From Bimastos eiseni (lineage: Eukaryota > Annelida > Clitellata > Crassiclitellata > Lumbricidae), in the NCBI GenBank assembly GCA_959347315.1, contig OY365810.1, positions 11,281,728 to 11,345,727 on the forward strand: 64,000 bases of DNA, written 5' to 3'. Shown in pieces: positions 11,886 to 21,127 of this stretch; within the stretch, counting starts at the first letter, position 1; every line of letters begins with the position of its first letter. The position numbers and the translations under genes were made by a program. The notes beneath the pieces were generated by a model, which had not been told where the DNA came from, searched no databases, and saw only the letters and a program-made list of their open reading frames with translations.

Positions 11886-12394
11886 AGCAAAATAATCCAA
11901 AGATATGAGTTATATTAATTATGATGTTTATTGTGAAAATGATGGTTGTGACCATGTTTTGGTCTGTCTGTTAATCTAATCTACGTTTAGTTTAGAAGAC
12001 GCATATTAGTTAAGTAATATAGGCTTAACTTAAATGAGATGACTCCCTTCTTGTAGGGTAAATAATTATGTCGAGAAGAGAGAACTCTGCGGGAAAAGAA
12101 ATTTAATGCGAATTTAGTTTGAGGCCACAAGAAATATTTTGAAGGACGCTTGCAAAGCAGTCTATGCATACGATATATGGCTGATGAGGTGAAAGAAACA
12201 CGATGCATCACTAATACAAATATATTATTAATATAATGTAATAATCGAATTAAACCAGAGTTGATTCGAGGACACTTGAGCAGAACAGATTTATATCGGA
12301 TTTAGCTGCATTCTGTAGTTGTATTGTGTAGGATTGGGTTTGGCTCATTTCAGAACAGTAATTTATAATTAGATTAACTTGAAGAAAGCTCATC
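11886..12394. other. No recognisable gene
   Basis: Noncoding sequence 3' of the minus-strand CARD exon. On the minus strand it would be the intron following the donor at about 12395. Confidence 0.5.
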
Positions 12395-12753
12395 CACTTA
12401 CCACCACCTGTCTCTAGAATTTCTGCTATATGGCCTTGATTACAATCCTAAAGACATTGGATTGCATTTTCATAGTCGCCAATGCTTCTGCGCCTCAGGA
12501 TGTCTAAGAAGGCATCGTTCTTTTCTGAATTGGGTACTTTGCTGCATATAAGTTCCCTTTGGCGTTCGTTTATCACTCTTTTGGCCATTAGACTGTCAGC
12601 TAAACCTCCTCCCATATCGATCATATCTTTCAGAGAGCCACAATTTACATTGATAATCTTTATCTTCGTTTCTTCCAATGGCCAATCGATAGATATGTTT
12701 TGACTGCGAACTGTAAGCAACACCAATTCCAATGATCTACACAGTAACATCAT
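12395..12753 (-). pseudogene. CARD-domain exon with in-frame TAG
   Basis: On the minus strand the frame from 12753 reads, after about 37 residues, LKDMIDMGGGLADSLMAKRV, INERQRELI, KNDAFLDILRRR and GDYENAIQCL. It then has a TAG (12448-12450) and continues in the same frame with DCNQGHIAEILETG. This order of six amphipathic helices, the FLDILRRR helix and the closing GHIAEIL helix fit the caspase-recruitment (CARD) death-fold. Such domains recruit caspases or signalling kinases through CARD-CARD contacts. A strong donor (GTAAGT on the minus strand, about 12393) follows the last helix, so this was a real exon. The single stop inside helix 5-6 removes the last helix, so I call it a pseudogene, or else an assembly error. 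No partner exon was identified upstream or downstream. Confidence 0.65.
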
Positions 12754-12780
12754 CTTTTAGAGATTAAAAAAGATCCAGCC

Positions 12781-12815
12781 ACATACGTACATACATACAT
12801 ACATACATACATACA

Positions 12816-12849
<34 letters not shown>

Positions 12850-12860
12850 CATACATACAT
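12781..12860. repeat. (CATA)n microsatellite
   Basis: About 19 copies of the tetramer CATA/ACAT with one change. It is just upstream of the CARD exon (minus-strand sense). Confidence 0.95.
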
Positions 12861-14544
12861 GAAGACCGATCTCCGTGTGTGGAGGATGATGGAACGGTCT
12901 CTCACCTACCGTTAGATTGGCCGACTCAATAGACTCATTTAAAACTAAATTGAAAGTGTTACTGCTTTCTAAGGCTTATCCTGTCTGCTGACTTTCATTT
13001 TCACGCATACATGTCGTACAACATACACACATGCATACATGTTATACAAACATACATGCATACGTCTTCGTTTAGACATAATTATGACTTATACATTAGG
13101 CTATGTCATTTACTTTAATAGGTTTCGACCGGTAAGCGAATGACCAGCGCTGAGTCAATAACATGTTCTTTATTCGCGAGTCACCAGTTCCTTTTACAGA
13201 TCTTCGTAGTTCTCGCGTAATTGACGGCATCTCGACTTTCTATTCAAACAGGTGGCAGCGTATTGTTACAACGGACTTTGTCGCAGCCACCAATCACAGT
13301 GTGAGCTGCTCAGGGGACCAGGAACGCTCACATCGTCTGTCAACTTGTGCTACAATTTTAATCGATATGGACAGGCCTATGGCAGCTGTGGCATGAACTG
13401 GCTCCCAAGCCTAACCTATGTTGCATGCTCTTCGAGGTAAATTCACACCTGCCATCTTTTGTCTCGAATAAAATCAAGGCCTTTGCGATGAAGAAATATT
13501 TTAGGTGCATTGACCACAGCGGAACACAAAATGTAGATTAGACGTGGTTCAATAACATAATTTGCTTTTGCAGCTGCATCTTTCTATAGGATCACATTGG
13601 AGTTTGTCCAATGTGAAGATTCGATATAAATTGACCTCTCTGGTTATGTGTATTTTGAATCATGTTGCTGGGAAATTCTCATGGAACAGTTTACCATCTT
13701 CAGACCCATTTCGTCGCATAATATAAGTAAATTCGTAGTTAAATAAACACGTTAAAGTCCATCTAGCCTCTCTCATCTTTTCAGATTCATTTGATTGTAA
13801 GGATATAAGCATCCTAGCGAGGTTCCCATAGAGTTCCATAGATGGTCATATTACACTGATTTGTCAACTGCAAGTAGTGAGGTGTTGTTAGAAATTGAAG
13901 CCAGTATAATATATTTCTGTTTCAGTGATATTTTGTGCGGAACATTACAATGCCAGGGTTTGAACAGAACCCTTTCGTATTATCTCGATTACTACACTAT
14001 TGTCGGAAGAAGTTATGGCAGTGACACGTGCCATACGGTTGTGTTCGATTTTGGACTGGACACCCAGAGCCCTTATTAAATTATTTTTTAAATGATAATT
14101 GACTACCAAAGCAGTGATTTGAGCCAATTTGTACGGTCATGATGATCCTAGAGATTGTCTCCTATTAACCAGACGACAAAATACCCTTTGATACTGTTCA
14201 CTAAAATGGACTAAACAAGAAGACACGATAATTTCAAACAGTCTTTCGCCTTCGGTAGCTCCATTTTAGACTAGAAGAATAATAGTCTGATGTTATATTC
14301 ATATTTCCAGATGTGTATTAATCAACGATGTATGGATGTTAGTAGTCTCAACACAATTCCATGTGCAGACAGATGCCATAAAAACGGAGTGAGTACAGAC
14401 TTCGTCTGAACCTAGGGCAGGATCTTGCGAGGAGAGCCACGCTTAAACGTTGAAGCTGTATTAGCGAAGTTGATGATATAGAATCTGGGTCAAATATGGT
14501 TTTAGTGTCAAGTGATTATTCTATGTGTGCTTGATGTCAGGCTA

Positions 14545-14703
14545 CATACGCATTTACTTTCATCACATCCAGCTTCTATGTATGTACGATTCTTTTCATC
14601 ACATCTAGTGTCCATTAAAACACAATTCTTTTCATCAATCTCGCTCCCATGTATACGAACAGAATTCTTCTCATCACATCCAACTTCTATATTCATAAAC
14701 TAA
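14545..14703 (+). repeat. ~40-bp tandem repeat (CTTTTCATCACATCCAGCTT type)
   Basis: Four units of about 38-42 bases, each containing TTNTCATCANATCNAGCTTC followed by TATGTATACGNA-like sequence. Related units occur at 17985-18205, 32830-33010, 51715-51935 and inside the foldback elements at 5298 and 39397. An identical copy is at 49430-49588 in the duplicated block. Confidence 0.7.
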
Positions 14704-14909
14704 AATGTTCTATGTAGTGTTTATGCTAACTGCTTCAATATACATTAATAAATGATTACCGACAATAAACCCATATTTTACCAAGATCTGTCTCCACTTA
14801 TGAGTTTTCTGACCGCCTATAATTATCAATTTCAATTAGCTGCTGGAAGACAGTAAGTGCTCAATGAAAATTTGCATTGAAAGACAAGGATGCGTATATT
14901 AGTAATGCC

Positions 14910-15145
14910 AATCACTAGAATCTGATGACTAATGAACAACCTCCGAAACCTCGATCCTTTGCTTCAATTGGTCCATCGCTGTGGAATGCACTTTATCCTT
15001 CTGTTCGCTTTAAAATTCTATCTTACAGTCTCTCATCCTCTTTCGCTTTTCTCAAAAAACTACTTTTTATTGCAGGGCCTCGCGCACCGGCAGCGTTTCT
15101 GAACAGTTTGCCTTATTAGAGGCGCTCTACAAATACTTAAATACA
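14910..15145 (+). mobile_element. CR1-like LINE 3' end
   Basis: The frame from 14925 reads RSFASIGPSLWNALYPSVRF then SFAFLKKLL, the usual C-terminus of CR1/L2 ORF2, followed by the tail 'agaggcgctctacaaatacttaaatacaatac'. The duplicate copy is at 49795-50030. Confidence 0.75.
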
Positions 15146-17984
15146 ATACAACCTGCTCACATTATGCATCGATCACCATGGCAAGTTGATATTCAAACAC
15201 AACTCAAATTCGTTATAATCAGCGAAATTAAACCTACATATTTCTTGTGAGCATAAAGCGTGTATTATTAGTTACCTTACTGTTCATCATACACTTGGAT
15301 CTGAAGTGACGTAAATGTTGTTTGAAGGTGTGCAACAACATGGGACAGTGTCAGAGTAATAGCGGAATTTGTCAACAGTCAACAACAGCTCCACCAATTA
15401 GCACCACAATCGCGCTATCAACAAGTACTCAACCTCCAGCTACAAGTACACCATATCCAGCCACTGGTTTTCCACTTTCAGCTACAAATTCATCACCTAC
15501 AGCTATTAGTTATCCTCCTCCAGCTACAAGTTCTTTGCCTCCACCTACAAGTACAAGTGCTTTGACTCAAATTGCAAGCACCTTGCTCAGAGTACTCCAG
15601 GCATAGTTTCACTGGAAGTAACGACGACTGAAGTGTCATCGAAAACGCTCGTTCTTGGTCTTGTTCTTGGAGCTCTGGCCATCGTGGCAACGGTCGTTCT
15701 TCCTCTCGTCTGTTGCTACATGTTCTGTCCAGAATCCTATGTATCCTGCTGTCGACTCATCACCCGTGCAGCACCTACGTCCACGGTGCATCCCCTCGAG
15801 GATGTCATGACGCATATCTTTACCACAGAAGCTCTATCACCGGTGCAACTGAGGCGGCAAAGGATTCCAGCAGAACGATGTTATTTGCCTCAGCAAGATG
15901 TTTGTGCACCAGTAACGGCACAAACTCAAAATCTGCGACCGGTGAGTTCAGCCTGCTTTGTGAATGCAACACATAAAAATTATATAGTTGTAATTGTAAA
16001 AACGACAATTTCTAAAGCACTGTCAGTAGCAAGCTACTTCTAAGTGCTTAGTTATGTAGCAACACTTGTAGCATATCAAACAAAAATAAATTCCAGCGAG
16101 ATGAATCTCGTTGGTGAAATAGTTTAAAAGAAATTTCTGTTATATTTTAGGCCATAGATGTTAACCTTGGACGCCTGAGTCTCTTTATGTTACCTCGAAA
16201 TTATATACAACGAGAATTGCTCTGTGGTTCTGAATTGTACGGTTCTCTTAAGTCGGCTGCGCACTTGCATATTCTGTGTGCAAATACATCGTTTCAGTTA
16301 AGTATTTATTACCTAAATGTTACACTGGGCTTTTATTTAAGAAGTGGACCTTACTTAGACGATGCGGACAGCTTTTTGGCAGAGGATATCAGGCTCGAAA
16401 TGCACATCATCCGGAAGACGAAGTCATTGACGATTCATACGGTGAGCAAGAACCTTCCCTCTTCTTCTGAAATAAATTAATGTGTATTGACGAAAACTGT
16501 GAACGAGATAAATTGAACTGATTTTATCACTTGGATAAGGTAAATCCAACTCTGAAGTGGAGGGGTGTACTTGTAAAATGAAGCGCTCTAACTATTTACG
16601 TTGTTACATTTTTATTTAGGAAAAGCCTGGTTACTGAGTGAACATTAAGGACATATCTAACTGAACTATGTATATAATATGGATTGACCGTAGCACGGGT
16701 AATGTTTAGAGAGGTGGTCGTCTTGGACCCTATAACAGGCATGTCACAGACATATCTCATTCCTTTTCTGTGGCTGCTGATAGCGTAATAATTCAGAACG
16801 GCGACTGCCATTTAGAGAAAACCAACAGATGGTGGCTTTGGTGGGTGAGTCTGTGGAACAGGCGTAGATTATTTGGTTTCGCGTTTGACACTAGTCGTGT
16901 CTGGCATTTGTGAGTTTCCATAGTTCCGTCGTGTTACTTAAGTCTAGTTAAGAAAGCCTATTTTCTGCTCTCGGTCCACGTTTGGTAGGGCTATAGCTAA
17001 CCAAGCTGCTCGCCGTTAAGGCCGTAGGCGTCAGGACTCATGTGAATGTGAGACTCTTGCAAGTCTACAGAGGTTGTATATTTGTTTTCTTCTGGGTGTT
17101 AAGTACAATTTGCATTTATCGAAATATCTTTGTTGCTTGCAAATCTTTGGACCTGTCACATAACCCTAGATAAACATGACACAACGTCAATGAATTCTGA
17201 TGTGTTTACACCTTACAAATTGTATTAAAGAACTCCAGAACAACGTCTTTACTTGCACTCTGGCAATGCTAAATCCCAAACCCGGATTGCGGAAGAGTGC
17301 GAGACTAATGATCAGTGTAATCGCACAGCGTCTTTAAGCTGAAACTACTACTGGCTCTTATTTAATAATGTTTAAGTCACTGATCGGTAATATAAAAACT
17401 CGCTGTTTAACCAAAATTCCAGGAAGATTCCTCCCAAGGTCAAGATGGTGGTATTTCGAGTAAAAGATAAAGTTTCCGAGGAAAGGATAAATTGTCTAGT
17501 TGACATTTAGAGGTCAGGATAGACTTTGAAAAGCTGAATTTTGACGGCTGGAATTCAGATTCAATGTGCATGACAAACTTTATATTTGACTTGTTTCATT
17601 TACAGATTGTTATTCGCTAATACGGAGTTCGGCGGTCGAGTGACCTCCACTGCATGAAGTGAAGTTCAGCGATCACAAACTTAAAGCTTTCTCGTCATAA
17701 TTATTCAGTGTCTAATCATGTATATGACATCTTCTATTATACAGAGTTTAATACTTATATTATACGAACTAATTTTCTTGCCTATTCCAGTGCATGACTT
17801 ATATTAAGATATAATTTACATTGCGTCACATTTTGACATTCCTTTCGATGATTTTACCAGTGACTTTTACTGGATGCTATTTGGTTTTGATTTTTAAGTG
17901 CGGTTAGGATTTGCCAAATTCAAATGGGCAGAGCAATGTATCCAACCGGTTAAGATTTGGATTATTATTTTGTTTATCGATCTC

Positions 17985-18210
17985 GCTTCCATTTACGCAG
18001 AATGCTTTCATCAATCAAGCTTTTGCTCAAGCAGACTTTATGTAATCGATCCAGCTTCCCTATAGGCATTATTCTTTTCATCGATTCAACTTCTACTCAA
18101 GTAAAAACACTTTGCATCAATTCAAATTCCGTTTAAAGAAGGATACTTTTTATCACTCCAGCTTCTATTTAAGAAGTCTTCTTGTCATCAATCCAGCTTA
18201 GGCAATTGTT
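17985..18210 (+). repeat. ~40-bp tandem repeat (TTCATCAATCCAGCTTCTATT type)
   Basis: Five to six degenerate units, for example 'ctttcatcaatcaagctttt', 'ttttcatcgattcaacttct' and 'ttgtcatcaatccagctta'. The matching array in the duplicate is at 51700-51940. Confidence 0.7.
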
Positions 18211-18424
18211 TCCATTACACATTCTCGTCAATATGCGTGTTGGGCAGGTGAGCAAACGGGAGGTTGAAACGTCCGGAGAAAATGTTGTTGACACTTGTTT
18301 ATTATAACTAAGGTGCAATAGAAGTTCTTGGATAACAATAATAACGATGCTGCATCACAGTGCTATGATTCTTTTCTTTTATTATTCTGTGCATAGACTT
18401 ATAAATATTTACTGATTTATAAAT

Positions 18425-18652
18425 TTATAAATATGATGATGATGAGTTCTCTGCCCGAAAGCAGGTCAATTTAGCTTTACGCCACCCGTGGATGAGGTGA
18501 GCGAGGTGGTTTCCCATTGCCTTCTTCGCAGGCAATTATGGGTGAGCAGCTTGTCCAAGGTAGCTTGGCAGTGACTTGAGGTGGGTTCGAACCTGCGACC
18601 CTTCGGATGCAAGGCACAGAGCACACCGCAACGCCACCGCGTCCCATCACAA
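18425..18652 (-). mobile_element. tRNA-derived SINE, family S1
   Basis: On the minus strand it begins GGGACGCGGTGGCGTTGCGG (A-box region), has a perfect B-box GGTTCGAACCC, then a body with AATTGCCTGCGAAGAAGGCA and GGGAAACCACCTCGCTCACC, and ends in a (CAT)n tail. Other copies are at 52146-52372 (duplicate) and a partial one at 41430-41565. Confidence 0.75.
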
Positions 18653-18708
18653 TAACACAGTGCTATAGCAATAATTAAAACGGTGTTTTCCTATTTAATT
18701 GTTTTCCG

Positions 18709-18740
18709 TAATATATATATATATATGTATATATATATAC
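18709..18740. repeat. (TA)n microsatellite
   Basis: Short TA run with GTA interruptions. The duplicate copy at 52432-52474 is longer. Confidence 0.9.
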
Positions 18741-19165
18741 GTAGAAGACCAAACAGAGACTGTGTGGACGATATCATTGAGTGGTGTAAAGAGGACCTTC
18801 AAAGCCTAAGATTAGTGGGGTGCCAGCGTAGCTGTTTAGAGTGCTGTGTTCGATCTTACATCTAATTTCTATTTTTCCGGACTCGCGTCTATCTAGACAT
18901 TCTTCTCAATCACATCTAACTCAGGATACCAGGTCATATCATCCCAATTTTTTCTTAAAACAACCTCAGCCTACTCCAGATGGCCTAAGATTCATTTTAT
19001 AACTCTCCCGTCTGTATAACATCAGATCTCATCCATTCTCTCTGTATTCCGCCATCTTGACCTAGTTTTCAAAATTCCGTATTTTGTTTCAATTTTCATC
19101 TCCTTTCTTCTCATCCGCTTTTCTTTAACTCCAATAAACATCGGACCTTCGCCTCTCTCGACCCA

Positions 19166-20735
19166 ATGTTTCTCGCTACCTACAGCCACAGCACAGTACT
19201 CCTATCTCAACACCATTCCACCCGGACCATTGCTGCTCATCCGCCGTCCTATAGGTCATCACTCTGCATTAACCTTCCGGCAAATCTTATTCACCCTGAT
19301 ACTATCTGGCGACATTGAGTTAAATCCTGGCCCCAACACATAATCCTCAGCCAACAAGATGTTTCGTGTCTTTTCCCTCAACATTCGATCATTGCTAAAC
19401 CCAAAATACTCCATCGCCCTCAGTGAAATCATCTTCTCCACTAGCCCACCAGATCTCATTGCTCTCCAAGAAACCTGGCTATCCACTTCCTCTACTACCT
19501 CCCACATCGCAGACTCCTTGTGGCTATTCCCTTCATAACTTCCCTCGCACGACCTCCTCCGTAAAGTCTAAAAAAATTTCTGGTGGCGGCTCTGCTTTCC
19601 TGGTCCATGAACCCGCTGTAACCACAAATTCTTCAAGTCACACCTTCCGATCCTTCGAATGCTCCTTTACAACGCTCAGACTCTACTCAGATCTCCTTAC
19701 AGTCTTCAACATCTACCGTCCTCCAACTTCCTCTGCCTACTCCTCCAATCCATCTGTTTTTCTCGACGAATTTGGATCTCTCCTCTTCATCGCTGCAACT
19801 ACTCCTAACGAATTCATAATCACGGGCGACTTCAACATCCAAGTTGACAATCCCTCTGATCCTCTTGCATCGGGCTTCCTCAGCCTTCTCTCATCATTCA
19901 ATTTCGTCCAACACGTCAACTTTCCGACCTACATCAAGAACCACACAATCGGCCTTGTTATCTCTTCCGCCGCCTCCCGCCTATCTCCCAAGCTATCACA
20001 CTCAATTCTAAACATGACCAACCACTACCTTATCATTGTTGACCTTGAAATAAAGCCTTTTCCTCGCCCTCCTCCAACCACTCACTCATCTCGTTCCATC
20101 GGGTCCATCGACCGTCAGGCCTTCATCAAGGACATTCTTAACTCCGAACTTGTTCTCAATCCTCCTCCTTCTCTAGATGAGCTTCTGTCTTGTTACAATT
20201 CAACACTCTCCAACCTCCTTGACACTCATGCACTACTCAATATCACACCCAGCTCAGGCACATCTATCCCTTGGTTCACCTCCTATGTCCAAGCTTTCAA
20301 AACCTTCCGCAGGTGCCTTGAGCACACCTACCAGCGCGCCAAAGACTCAACATCTAAAGCAAAAACGCTGTCTACCCTCAAATCAGCCACACACAGATAC
20401 CATAACCTAATCGCTGCAGCCAAGAAAAAATACTACTCTTCGCTCAACCACTCCAGATCTTCCAATCCTAGACACCTCTGGAAAGTTATCAATTCTCTTT
20501 TTCATCGTAAGTCTTCCTTACCACTGCCCAGCTCCATCCCAGCATCATCTATCGTTGACACCTTCTGCTCTTTCTTCTCAGACAAAATCTCATCTCTTCG
20601 TTTCACACTACAATCTCTTCTAGCCTCCAACTCCTCCAGCACTGTTCCACTGATTTCTCACAACCTTATTTCGCCTTCCCATCAGTCATCGCCCTCAATT
20701 CTATCTCCTGTCACTGAATCAGAAGTACTACTCCT
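19166..20735 (+). mobile_element. CR1/L2-type LINE, copy 1 (2A-like, endonuclease; 3' truncated)
   Basis: The ORF2 start ATG is at 19166. A 2A-like motif DIELNPGP is encoded at 19311-19334, followed by an in-frame TAA two codons later, then MFRVFSLNIRSLLNP, PDLIALQETWLST (APE endonuclease block) and, after a frame change near 19515, FNIYRPP, EFIITGDFNIQVDNP and GLVISSAASRLS. The linker and start of the RT domain follow. The element stops abruptly at 20735, where copy 2 continues, because this is the edge of the duplicated block. Defects shared by both copies show it was already dead before the duplication. Confidence 0.85.
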
Positions 20736-21127
20736 TTCAAAAGCGCAGCTGCACTTGAGCGTTGCTATGGTAGGTTCAACTATTAGACATGTAGGCTTAC
20801 TCTTTAACGCGAGCTACTGAGTCGTTTCTTATTTCCCTAGGGTAGGCACCATTTTGTTCAATATTGATCTTCTGTTGATAAGTCGAGATTTTCTTTGAGT
20901 GTTCTCACCTGAAGAAGCGTTACATAAATTTTTTATTACAATTACAATACCAATTACAAAACACAGATTCGTTCAGATCTGAACACAATAGTGTAATGTG
21001 TGGGAGGAAGAAAGTAAGAGATTTCGTGCGAGAACAGAGAGCCTAAGATATTGCGCCGTAACCAAAAATATCTTTTGACCGAAATTTTTCAATTGGAATT
21101 CATATAAAACGACTGCTTTTCTAAAAG

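Larger units (their letters stand above)
13252..17643 (+). pseudogene. ADAM gene A, 3' half only (Cys-rich to C-terminus), broken
   Basis: Recognisable exons are: 13252-13436 (Cys-rich; AAYCYNGLCRSHQSQCELL), 13926-14079 (Cys-rich; DILCGTLQCQGLNRTLSYY), 14311-14388 (MCINQRCMDVSS to CHKNG), 15328-15941 (EGF end VCNNMGQC, Ser/Thr stalk, TM LVLGLVLGALAIVATVVLPL, cytoplasmic tail), 16342-16441 (tail; RRCGQLFGRGYQ) and 17606-17643 (last exon, TGA). Splice phases match gene B's equivalents. Two defects are visible. Exon 13926 is cut off after DTQSPY, where it runs into what is intron sequence in gene B, so its donor is gone. In exon 15328 the stalk frame ends at 15606 and the TM is in another frame, an indel near 15582-15592. 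No prodomain, protease or disintegrin exons were found upstream, where the minus-strand CARD exon lies. This is best read as a 5'-truncated ADAM duplicate. Confidence 0.75.
14080..20735 (+). repeat. Segmental duplication block, copy 1
   Basis: From 'attaaattatttttt' at 14077 to 'gaagtactactcct' at 20735 the sequence matches 48963-55410 with only scattered substitutions. The left edge falls inside an ADAM exon; the right edge falls inside a LINE reverse-transcriptase region. The main differences lie in copy 2: losses of about 212 and about 975 bases and a gain of about 940 bases. Copy 1 lacks 12 bases at the last ADAM exon. Confidence 0.9.
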
